Positions 48,147-60,262 of a stretch of 64,000 nt of DNA are shown one piece after another (position 1 is the stretch's first letter; the number at the start of each line of letters is the position of its first letter). The notes beneath the pieces were generated by a model, which ran no database searches, was not told where the DNA came from, and saw nothing but the letters and a program-made list of their open reading frames with translations. The stretch is from contig JALJEE010002436.1 of the NCBI GenBank assembly GCA_023231475.1, positions 186,001 to 250,000 of the forward strand. Direction: 5' to 3'. The position numbers and the translations under genes were made by a program. The stretch comes from Seison nebaliae (taxonomy: Eukaryota > Rotifera > Pararotatoria > Seisonacea > Seisonidae).

Positions 48147-48859
48147 ACATTTTTGACCTGCATATTAAATTCAAATTTCAATTATCCCGATGATTTTTTA
48201 ACTTGTCTGAAATTAACTTACAAAAACTTTTTTTTCAATTTACAACACTTATGAGTTTTATATGGCTCAGTTGGTTCTTATCAAACTTTTAGGGATCGAT
48301 CTAAAATCTAAAAGTACTAGTTTAATCATTTCATTTAAATGAATCATTTCAAATGTCAAATCATATTCAATTATATTGGAGTTCACTTATTCCATATGAA
48401 AATGTTTCATTTTCTATTTGACTATATCATTGACATGACTAATAACAATAATGTATGTTATAAAAATATATATATGACATAATAGCGACATTTCAAGTTC
48501 GGTTCATTTTTGTACGAATCCAAATATTTGTTTAACCAGTTTAAGTTAAAACTTTTTTTTCCTACTAATTGTTATGGTTTTTATGTTTATTAATAATTGA
48601 ACTATTTGAACTTAATTTGATTTGAAGTAATAATAATTACGTTAGATAAACTCTCATTTGTTAACACAAGATTAACAAGATTATTAATAACAGAATTTAT
48701 TTGTCTTTTGAATAAGGAACGTTCGATGAGAAGTTTATTACAAATATTTGTTAATACATTTACTGACTGTTTCATTAGTATCCATAAAATCGGTATTAAC
48801 TTAAAAAGGCTGAATATATTCTTGGAAAACTTGAAAAGGTTTTTTTAAAAAAAAAAAGG
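48147..48859. other. AT-rich intergenic
   Basis: About 710 bases upstream of the secreted protein gene, ending in a T6A12-like run immediately before its ATG. No gene seen. Confidence 0.5.
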
Positions 48860-49546
48860 ATGTTCATGTTTCGGTTCGTATTATTTCCACTTCTCGTAAT
48901 ATTAACTAGTCAAGAGAATATTATTTATAAACGAAATAATAAGTTCCATAGAAAAAATATGGTTAAAGATTTGCAACATAGTGTGGAATGTGCTAACGGT
49001 CCCAAATGTTCAGGAATTTATGCCGATGGTTCAAAATGTACAGATAATTGTGAAGAGGCGTATTTAACCGAAAATATGTTCTCAAAAAGTTGTTCAGGTG
49101 ACCAAATCGTGGGTGTGGGATCCATATTTTTAAAATTTGTAGATCCTTTTAAATTTTTTGGGAGAACATGGGAAGAATTCAAATGTGGAATGTATATTGA
49201 TTCTAACAACTTTTATGTAGGAAACGAATATCTCTCTAAATTAACAAATCACCAAAAAATAGAAGCAACATTAAAATATGGGTCAATGGAATATTCGATG
49301 ATAGACTGGGTTCTTACACCAGAAAAGATGTTTTATAGAAACAATTATAGCTCTTTTTACTCAACCGGTAGTACGCATAAACCACTGCACATATTCAAAG
49401 GCGAAAAATTCAGAATAAAAAATGTGTTCAATGTTGACAATTGTGATGAAAAAGGCGTATATGGATTTTGGTTTCGGAACTGTGATTTATCTGAACCACT
49501 TACATTAAAACTACAGCCTATCAGGCACATGAATGGTGTCGGATGA
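48860..49546 (+). CDS. secreted eight-cysteine protein, unknown family, intronless
   Basis: A 228-residue protein beginning with a probable signal peptide (FRFVLFPLLVILTSQ). The mature part has eight cysteines: four close together in VECANGPKCSGIYADGSKC and TDNC, then single ones in SKSCSG, FKCGM, DNCDEK and RNCDLS. An even number with no membrane helix fits an extracellular, disulphide-bonded protein. Aromatic- and Gly-rich parts (YGFWFRNC; FKFFGRTWEEF) suggest a beta-rich fold. One or two N-glycosylation sites (NYS) are present. I recognise no domain. ATG 48860 follows directly after a poly-A run; a second Met (residue 3) is equally possible. It lies near the repeat-flanked ORF but on the opposite strand and outside the direct repeats. 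Confidence 0.6.
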   Translation: MFMFRFVLFPLLVILTSQENIIYKRNNKFHRKNMVKDLQHSVECANGPKCSGIYADGSKCTDNCEEAYLTENMFSKSCSGDQIVGVGSIFLKFVDPFKFFGRTWEEFKCGMYIDSNNFYVGNEYLSKLTNHQKIEATLKYGSMEYSMIDWVLTPEKMFYRNNYSSFYSTGSTHKPLHIFKGEKFRIKNVFNVDNCDEKGVYGFWFRNCDLSEPLTLKLQPIRHMNGVG

Positions 49547-50280
49547 AACCATACGAAAGTAGGAACATTTGGAAGAAAATAATTTCTTGCATGCTAAGTT
49601 ATTTAAATTATAATTTCTTTTACTGATTATGTTTAATTTTCTTTTTTAACAATAGTCTATTTCAATCGTTTTCTTTAACAAAACAGGGAATATTAATAGA
49701 TTAACTATTATAAATTGTTTGTTTCTAAACTGGTAAAATTATTCAACATTAATTTTTTTTTCAATTATTGAAATTTATAGACAAGAGATCTCACGTAAAC
49801 ATTTTATAAAATTAACATTTTAAAACTTAAAAATTATATAGTAAAAAACAAACTGTTAAATGTTGTATTAATATATATATATATTGAATTCAATATTGAA
49901 TGAAAATTTCTTACTGATTTACAGAAGTTGTTTCGAGGACAATTTTAACTGTTAGATGTTTATAACTTCGATTTTTTCCGGAATAGAATTTTAATTAATT
50001 CCTTAGAAATTCCTAGAAACTGTAAAACAAAATAATAATTTTCTTCTTGAAAATAGGTTAGGAATAAGGAAAGAGAAGTGAAAGAGTTTGTTGTTAAGAC
50101 AACAAAATTTGTAGTTGTTGAAATTGTTGATATGGTAACTAATTATTAAACAAAGATTTTACATGTCTCCTTAAACATTCAATAACTTCACAAAAACGCA
50201 TTAAAAAGAACTTTAGGGAACATCGAGAAGTTTTTTGTTTAAATAATTTAAACAAACACCTTTTCTTACTCGAAATCGAA
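49547..50280. other. AT-rich intergenic
   Basis: About 730 bases containing the 3' region of the secreted protein gene and the CFAP77 promoter; includes a (TA)n tract at about 49871-49883. Nothing else. Confidence 0.5.
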
Positions 50281-51412
50281 ATGAATATAACATACTCAAT
50301 CGAGGATGGTAATGAGAAGATACGGAATAAACCGACTTTATCTTCAAAAGCTTTTCATCGATTTGATCAATTTGATAAAACAAAGACGGGTAGATTAGGA
50401 TGTAAGAGAGATAGTATGTTACGAAATATGTTACTTCAAAAAAGTGAATTGGCTAAAACTAGAAATCATGGATATCCGCTACCTGACAAAAATTTAACTT
50501 ATGGTCACAAGAATATTAGGCGAGATGGAGGTGTACCAGAAGCATTAACTTTCTGTACGAGAAGTAAAACGTCATAGTTAGAATTCTCTTTAGAAATTGT
50601 TCTCTTCTACTTTTTCAGTAATTTAAATGACTTGAACCAGAACAGAACTGGAATAAATGAAGCGAATGAAAGTAAAATATTAACCGAATTCGATGGTCTT
50701 GTTCCTCAACGACCGAATCGTAGAAGTCATTCAAAATCAGCATTTTATGCTCGAGATTACGAAAAATTAAATAAAGATGCTATTCTTAACGGATTGGTGA
50801 CGGCGAAAGAACATAATAGATATCGTCAATTATACGACGCTGAACGTCCAATAAACGCCAAGAAACACAAAAATAATGATAAGTCGAAATTAAATAATAA
50901 GCAACTTCAATTCCCCATCGATATGGTATTTGGTCAACCATCTAAGTTCATTTTTTCATTATCGTTCGAATGTTTTTATCATCTTTATGATTTTCTTTTT
51001 TTCAGAGAAGCTGTTCCATTTCCTGAGATTATACAACAGAAATATGGTCGAGATTGGATAGAGAAAGAAGAACAAAATAGTTATACAAAATGTCCATTAC
51101 ATTCATCAACTAATTCAATGAGAAATAAAAATGTTATTTATATTTGTGATTTGATTGTTCTCAATTCTCTTTTAGAACTCAAATTCAGCCATTGCCGTTA
51201 ATCATACGAAAGCATCATTTATTCGTCAGCATCGTTTAGAAGTGAAAGACGAAGAACTGAAGCGAATGAAAAAATTCTTAAATGCAAAACCGTCAGTCAG
51301 TTCATTTCGTAATGCTGGTGATCGACATCGTGCTTTCACCGCACATCATTCTGATGGACATGCTAGATTGGGATTACAACATCAAGGAATCTATGATGTA
51401 ATTCGAACATAA
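50281..51412 (+). CDS. CFAP77: cilia- and flagella-associated protein 77 (CFAP77)
   Basis: A microtubule inner protein of motile axonemal doublets. Exon 1 (50281-50570) holds the family block RDSMLRNMLLQKSELAKTR, GYPLPDKNLTYGHKN and RRDGGVPEAL. Exon 2 (from 50619) has the second block: LNGLVTAKEHNRYRQLYDAE and RPINAK, then FPIDMVFGQPSK. A splice leads to FPEIIQQKYGRDWIEKEEQN and a last splice to NSAIAVNHTKASFIRQHRLE, ending LQHQGIYDVIRT, stop at 51412. The phrase 'DMVFGQPS...P..EIIQ.KYG..W' fits the C-terminal CFAP77 motif as I recall it. The first donor (AAAAC|GTCATA) is a slightly weak site but the only one that keeps frame. The length of about 285 residues fits. Confidence 0.85.
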
Positions 51413-51729
51413 ACTGTCATTATATGAAAATTAATTTTTGAATTTCTACTGAAAATAAATTTAATGAAACAAAAATAAACAAAAATGGTGAGAAAATAAA
51501 ATTATTCATCTTTTTAGAAAAGTTTTATCGTTAACAATTCTATTAATGATAAAGAAATAATGATAAAAGTTAATTATTTAATAATTTCATGTTTAAAAAT
51601 TGAATTATGAAGATAAACAGATTAACTAAGGAAATTGATCAAATTGAATTTTCAATTTTTTCTTTTCATTTTTTTCATGTTTCGTTCTCAACAAAATTTT
51701 TTCCTTATGCTTTAATTGAATGTTGACGA
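51413..51729. other. short intergenic
   Basis: About 320 AT-rich bases between CFAP77 and the next plus-strand gene. Nothing recognised. Confidence 0.45.
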
Positions 51730-53736
51730 ATGATGAATTGCCTATCCGATTTCGGTAGTTGTTGTGCCAATTTTTTCAAGAGTTCACCATCTGGTAAATC
51801 AGTCAAGCGAACGTTGAGTATTCCATCGATAACTGTATCTACTCCGAAAGTTAATACGAATTTGCGTAGTGTTTTAAAGGAGAAAACTGCGACGAATAGT
51901 CGGTCATCAGAACCGTCATTAGTTTCCCTCCATCAGAAGAGTCATGCCAATATCTTCAAAGCCTTGTATACGACAGAAGCATCGCAGATTGAGCAACAAG
52001 GTATACTGAAAGAAAGTCCGACGATTAGAGGAACAGATTTAAGCCCAGAAACATTGGAAAAGGAACGAGAAGAATTTGAAAAAATTCTAAAAACCGATAC
52101 TGTCCCAGTAGTAAGAACATTTAAAAAAGACGAAGTGGTGAAAGAGAAATCATTAACGAACAATGGATTCATAATGGAAGACGAAGCGATAGTGGACAAC
52201 AACCATTTTATGTATGCTGTATCATCGACGGAATTAAATCGTAATCGATTTTCTCATCGACGATCATTCCTGGATAAATCATTGAAATTCATGGAAAAGG
52301 TTGAGGAGGAACAATTGCATGAGATGGATAATACAAATATGATCTTTGTCAAATTGAAATCGACAACTCAAGTTAACCAAATGCCATTGAATACCACAAA
52401 CGTCTATTATTTGGCGACGAATATTACGAAACATCATTTCCTCAGTAGTTTCACTCTTAATCATTCCGATGTGGAATTCACGACAGAAGGACGTCATGTC
52501 CATTTTTCTTATCCGTTAGAGAATGTCGGTCTCAATAATACCATCAACAGTTCCTTTAATCATATTTCGAATGTTTCCAATTTCTTATCGATGCGTGAAA
52601 AAGTCACCATTCTCAATTCAATCATGGAGAACGAAGAGAACAAGAAGATTTTATTGAGTCACGGAGTAGTTTGCGGGAGAGTCATTTATAAGTCATTTCA
52701 CGAATCGTCCTCGGGGTGCCAAGATCCAGATATGGAGTACCCGAGCGATTCCAACCTACGTGAAATGCAATTTATACGGAAAGGCGCTCATCCCCAAAGA
52801 AAGATTCTGCTAATACGACCCAGTTTATGTCTATATGGAATTTGTGATCTGAAATTGAAGAGTATTTATCATCTCATCAAAGTGAACAAAAGTAAAAGTT
52901 GTCCAGAAATTGTCATTTATAAATCGAAGAAAGATGGGAAGAAGCAACCAATGTCGTTTCCGAAAATTGTACTACCCGAAAATGAAACTGATGAATCATT
53001 TGAGAGAAATGATCCGAGGAAATTAATCAAAACCATTTTCGATGATCGAAAAACAAATAAACGTCTCTTTGCTAAACATAAGACTCTAAGAGCGATTTCT
53101 GCTTTAGCATCTCCAAAACACAAGAAACTCCAGAAGAAAATGGAGAATATTAATATCGAATGTAATCAAGATAATGGAATTATCATTTTACCGTTTAAAA
53201 CGTCAAGTATGACGAATTTGAGAAGGTTCGATGATTTTGAAAAAAGAACGCCAAAGGTTGAAGTGAAACATAAGGAATCATTTCTAAATCAATTGGGAAA
53301 ACGGAAAAAGAGATTTATGAAACCGAAGAAGAAGAAGAACCATGATGCAGGTGACAAAATGACGATCGCTACAATGAGTGCCTTACAAAGTATATTGTCC
53401 GATCCCGAATCTCAGGATAGGATTAGACTGTTGAAAGGTATATTCGATATTGAACGTTTCGCTGTGAACAATGCGAAGACACGGAATGAACTCACGAAAT
53501 TTATGGGCGGTCGTTTGTCTCGAAGTATGAGTTATCTAGACGATATTCAGGTGGATATCCTTCAATCGGATCAAGTGAAAGAACAAACGATCAATTTCCA
53601 AAATCATAAAAAACCATTCAATTGGAATTCGACTGAAGACGCTTCAGATAAAAAATCTTTTCGTTATTATGCTGATGTTGATGAAATTCAGGAATTGGAC
53701 GATAATTTTTTTGTTCGAAACATTCCTTCTATCTGA
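51730..53736 (+). CDS. 668-residue single-exon protein of unknown family
   Basis: Not recognised. The frame is long, uninterrupted and of normal composition, so it is almost certainly a gene. It begins MMNCLSDFGSCCANFFKSS, a short Cys-containing N-terminus that might be lipidated. The rest is hydrophilic with no signal peptide or membrane helix. Basic clusters KRKKRFMKPKKKKNHD (residues about 528-545) look like a nuclear localisation signal. A Glu-rich helical stretch (LSPETLEKEREEFEKILK) lies near residue 110. A central region (about 190-370) has more hydrophobic, beta-like sequence, for example VYYLATNITKHHFLSSFTLN and KKILLSHGVVCGRVIYKSFH, and may be folded. RTLSIPS and SRSMSYLDD are possible phosphorylation sites. 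It is adjacent to CFAP77 on the same strand, 318 bases apart, which does not by itself suggest a ciliary role. Confidence 0.75.
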   Translation: MMNCLSDFGSCCANFFKSSPSGKSVKRTLSIPSITVSTPKVNTNLRSVLKEKTATNSRSSEPSLVSLHQKSHANIFKALYTTEASQIEQQGILKESPTIRGTDLSPETLEKEREEFEKILKTDTVPVVRTFKKDEVVKEKSLTNNGFIMEDEAIVDNNHFMYAVSSTELNRNRFSHRRSFLDKSLKFMEKVEEEQLHEMDNTNMIFVKLKSTTQVNQMPLNTTNVYYLATNITKHHFLSSFTLNHSDVEFTTEGRHVHFSYPLENVGLNNTINSSFNHISNVSNFLSMREKVTILNSIMENEENKKILLSHGVVCGRVIYKSFHESSSGCQDPDMEYPSDSNLREMQFIRKGAHPQRKILLIRPSLCLYGICDLKLKSIYHLIKVNKSKSCPEIVIYKSKKDGKKQPMSFPKIVLPENETDESFERNDPRKLIKTIFDDRKTNKRLFAKHKTLRAISALASPKHKKLQKKMENINIECNQDNGIIILPFKTSSMTNLRRFDDFEKRTPKVEVKHKESFLNQLGKRKKRFMKPKKKKNHDAGDKMTIATMSALQSILSDPESQDRIRLLKGIFDIERFAVNNAKTRNELTKFMGGRLSRSMSYLDDIQVDILQSDQVKEQTINFQNHKKPFNWNSTEDASDKKSFRYYADVDEIQELDDNFFVRNIPSI

Positions 53737-53986
53737 ATAAAACTAATCGATATCTCGATATTTTTGAAACTTTTGAAATTTAAATTAAATAATTTACGAA
53801 TTTCATTTTTTTCAGAAAATGAAGAATATTAAAATTAAAATTTTATTAATGATGACTGAATGTATAAAGGAAAGAAACGAATAAGAATAAAGATGAAAGT
53901 TCGCTCACAAAACGAAGATTGATCTTATCGAACATAAATATGAGATATGAATTTCATAAAAAAGTTGTGAAAGTGTTGCAAATAAA

Positions 53987-56261
<2,275 letters not shown>

Positions 56262-56511
56262 TGCGCTTCGAATATTTCCCGATAATATTCTTCCTTCTCT
56301 GTCCTTCTTACAAATAAAGTTCTCCTTTCAGATACAAAGTACTCTCCTTCTCTACTCGAGATCTATTGCAATCGAAGAAATAACGTCATAGATGACTGAA
56401 TTATGAGTTGGAATATCATTTTGTTTTGAGTTGATAGAAAATTTGAATGTAAAACATTCGAATGGATATTAAAAAAACTTAATGGTTTTTATCTTTCCTC
56501 TGACCTTCAAC
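56262..56511. promoter_or_regulatory. Hox gene upstream region
   Basis: About 250 bases between the ftz/Lox5 start and the next minus-strand ORF. It should contain part of the Hox leader and promoter; no specific element identified. Confidence 0.35.
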
Positions 56512-56757
56512 TCACAAAAGAAATGAAAACAATTTGTTACTATTCCCTCCCAACTCAACAGCATCATCGCTCCTAGTTACTTGTTCGATGGAGAAACGAT
56601 GATCATGATCATCATGATGATAATATGGAAATGTTCGTTGTTGTCCAAATCTCACTGGATTGGGGGGAAAGTAATAGAAGTAACGGTGCAAATCGTCTAC
56701 AAAAACATTTGATAGGGTAGTTAACATTAATGAAAACGCCAGAACTACTTCATTCAT
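56512..56757 (-). CDS. small secreted peptide precursor, hypothetical
   Basis: An 81-residue ORF with a good signal peptide (MNEVVLAFSLMLTTLSNVFV, cleavage near VFVDD), then an aromatic- and His-rich mature part (DLHRYFYYFPPNPVRFG; RTFPYYHHDDHDHRF). No dibasic cleavage site and no amidation GKR motif is present, so a classical neuropeptide is not supported. No cysteines in the mature part. The His/Asp cluster could bind metal. It could be a short secreted effector or cuticle-type peptide, or a chance ORF. Confidence 0.35.
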   Translation of the reverse strand: MNEVVLAFSLMLTTLSNVFVDDLHRYFYYFPPNPVRFGQQRTFPYYHHDDHDHRFSIEQVTRSDDAVELGGNSNKLFSFLL

Positions 56758-59700
56758 AATTACATATATATTTACTTCTTTAACTTCATAAATAGATTGA
56801 AATTTTTAAACACTAAAATTAGATATTACTGACAATAACTATAATAATCATGAAGATGATCTCAGTTAGACTAATTGGAAGAAAAAGAGGAGGGAACGAG
56901 ATTGAAAGTAACGGAAGTGCAGTAAAATATTTCAGGTAAATCTGTTCATTATAAATGTACCCATTATCTTGTCATTTATAGTGAACGTAAATTTCTCAAA
57001 TTAAGTTGAACGGCTAATGACATGCAATTAATCTTGCGCTTTTATAAGAACCCTACTCAACGAGGGGATAGTCTCATTTTGATTTTTTTCTTCAAATCAC
57101 ATTTTTCCTTTTCCCGTACAATCGACCAACCACTTTTCAATTTATTCTTTCTCAATTACTTCTCCAAAATCATCATCATTTTCCATTGTCATTTTCCATC
57201 CTCTCATCTTCTATTCGTATCCGATTACTATATTTCTGTCATTCTAATTTTAAGTACTCTCGTGATTTGAATGGAATTGGAGACGGTGAGAAAAGTGACG
57301 AATGTAGGATTTATGAGAATGGTTGTTTAGACAATCATCATGATGAACATAGTCGAGGAATTTCTCATTAACATTTCCTTTTTAATCATCAAATTCGAAT
57401 TGGAATCATTTTCAACATATTTCAACTGGTCGTTTGATTTGACGAATAATCGTAGGAGAATAAATGAGAGAAAATAGTTTTCTGCAATTTTCTTTAAAGA
57501 AACTTGTTACTATTTTATTGTGAAGAGAATGTATGAGTTTTTTTTTATGTCGCGCAAACGAAATGAAAAGGTACCAATGAAAACGAGTTTTCTATTCGTC
57601 TTTCAAGTAAAGAAATGATTGAAGGGAACGTCAGAGATTGTTTGGAGGGAAATCGATACGAAAAGAGATAGTAGCTGTAGGTAGGAGAACATGTTTATTG
57701 AAATGAGTAAAGGAAGAAATTTGAAAGAAATTTGATTATGGAGAAGAAAAAATTAAAGTTCGCTAATGGCTCCATAAAAATCACACTAGTATTAGTAAAA
57801 GAAAAAGTAGTTGAATGTCTATTTGTCGGTCCGTCGACGAATAACGACAACAACGAGAAAATTTTCTTTCGTTTTCTTTTCACTCGCTACTTATTTCTTT
57901 TAGCACTCATCCGACTCTCCTCTCATTCTCTCCCATTTGAACGGATACCTGATATTTTCTACCTCTCCCACCTTTCTAATCGGAAACATTCTCGTGTTTG
58001 CATAGGAGTCGTCAAATTGATAAATAATTTTTATAGTTCCTCCAGTACAATCGGAGAAGATATTCTTCTATTCTCCACGATGTAGTGATAGAATGACTCA
58101 ACCGATATCTAGCGCTAAATTCCATTACATAACCGTCTTGGAGATGAAGATGATTTAATTACTGAATGAATGTAATGCATGAAATGAAATAGATCACCAT
58201 TCTCCCATTCATAAGGAGAAATAGTTTCGAGATATTTATGAAGACATGTCACGAAAGGAGAGACACTTCACTTAATGTGTTTGGTCATTCGAAAGTTAAA
58301 AATTTCTTCTTCTTCTTCATTTGGGATTAATTAAATTTCCTCATTCGTATTGGTGTGCGAAAAGGAGAAATGGTATTTCTGATGATTTATCTTCCATCTA
58401 ACGACCAGTGACGTTAGGAGAAGAAAAGATCATTTCAGATGATGAACGAAAGTTAAGTCGTCAATGGGCGATCGGTAAAAATGATTTCGGTATTTGTTAT
58501 TTGTCTATTCTGGTGAATGACATATTTGTCACTCCTCGCTAACCAAATACCATAAATCACCAATGAAGCTGGAGCTGGAAAGATGATTGAATGCCAATCA
58601 AAAACTGGAATTGGAAACAACCAATTTTTATGTGAATATAACACGAAAACAATGACGGATGATCAATTCATTGTTTGTGAGATGAAATAATGGAATCTTC
58701 TTCTTATTCTCTTGTTGGTTCCGATCGATGAGTCGATGAAAAATAGAAAACTCGTCTCAAACTTTCTCTACTCCAACACTGATATTTAAGATGAAAAGAG
58801 AAAGTGAAAAAAATCAGTTGATACGATTGAGAGTACAGGGCAGTTCCCGATAAAAGGACCTGCATGTTAGTGATGGAGTTGCTATTCACAAAAAGAAAAA
58901 GTAGTAGAAACAGCATCCATGCCGTCAAGTTATGCCATTAACTTAATTTATAGATTTCTTTATAGCCCATAAAAATGGAACAGTTCGTTTACTGTTACAT
59001 GGAAAGAAAGAGGAATCGAATAAGCAAAAGAATGTTGAAAGTTTCATTCCAACGTCGGATAGATGACTCGTACTAGTTCGATGATTCGATCGATGTCAAA
59101 CTGAAATGAGAAATAAAATTAGATTAGATTGGTCATACAAATGTTTGTATCAAATATTCCTCTTCTCATAAACATCGTTACCATCATTTCCTATTATTAC
59201 CGGTTTTTTTTTTGTTCGATTGTTATTCTAACTCGTCGTGTGTGGTAATGAGCAACAAGTTGAACATCAAAACTCCTTTCAAAAAACAGAAAACATTAGA
59301 GAAATTACGAGTTCTCCTTAACAGAAAACGGATATTACTTTCGATCAATACAAATTTCCCCTCTTAAAAGATGATGCAATTAGATAGCGGGCCATTCTTG
59401 TTGCTCACTGATCTTTTTCTCTTCTCTCGATTACATCGATCGTAAATATAGATAACGCGCCAATGTGAAACAAATGCCGATAATGAGTCGGAATTACAAA
59501 TCAGAAATCCTCCATTAAAATCAGATTAGCGGTACCGTAGCTCAATTGTCGATTCGTCTTCTCAATTTGTAATGAAGGCGCGAAGTTGACGCGACGCTTT
59601 CAAATCGGCAAAAACGCTTTAACATTCGCCCCCTCTATTATCATTAACGATCGGAAGAAAATTCCGTTTTTGTGGAATTCTGATGAGAGTAGTGTCGATG

Positions 59701-60262
59701 GAGAATTGATGAGTTTCTTTCGGTTCTTGTTAACAGGAGATAGTTGAGAAAGTGGAGAATGTCTTGAACGAGAATGTTACTGATGAATGATAATTTCATA
59801 AAAATTATTGAAATATTCCATCGTTTTCACCGTTAATTAGTTTTTGAATATTTCACCTTTCTTCCTTTCTCTTCTATATGAATTGTGTTCTTCGTCATTC
59901 TTTCCTCGTCATTAATATCTCATTAGACTACTCAATTCTGAACGTTAATAATGTTATTAGACTTCCGTATCGTCATATATCGTTTCGATGCTACTCGAGA
60001 ATCGACAACGTCATCACTTGTATGTCGATAGTAATTGGTATGAGGAATACCTTCAACTCATCAAATCACAAGGTGAAGAATGATCATTAAAAAATCGTTT
60101 CTGAAACGACACAAATATCATCTTTCTCAAATCAACTTTATCCCTTTACACAATTATGAAGTGAAAGTGAAATTAATTTGAAATAAAAAATTTTATTATG
60201 AAAATTCCGAATAAAAAGAATTATGAGGAAACGGTAAAAAGGAAGACAAAAGTGATTATCAT
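56758..60262. other. 3.5-kb gene-poor region
   Basis: No convincing coding gene. Frames of 60-117 codons occur; the most tempting (58928-58704 minus, with a hydrophobic N-terminus) has no conserved sequence. A CpG-richer patch lies at about 59420-59640. The position upstream of the Hox gene makes enhancers likely, but no element is identified. A T8 run at 57537-57546 and short homopolymers are present. Confidence 0.5.

Noticed and set aside
58704-58928. 74-codon minus-strand ORF with hydrophobic start (MTAWMLFLLLFLFVNSNS)
   Set aside because: Looks like a signal peptide, but the remainder has no conserved cysteine or cleavage pattern. Alternative splicing I tried gave either a stop or a 48-residue product without family features.
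59521-59600. tRNA-like opening (GGTACCGTAGCTCAATTG)
   Set aside because: Resembles a tRNA D-arm start, but no anticodon arm, T-loop (GGTTCGAATCC type) or acceptor pairing follows.
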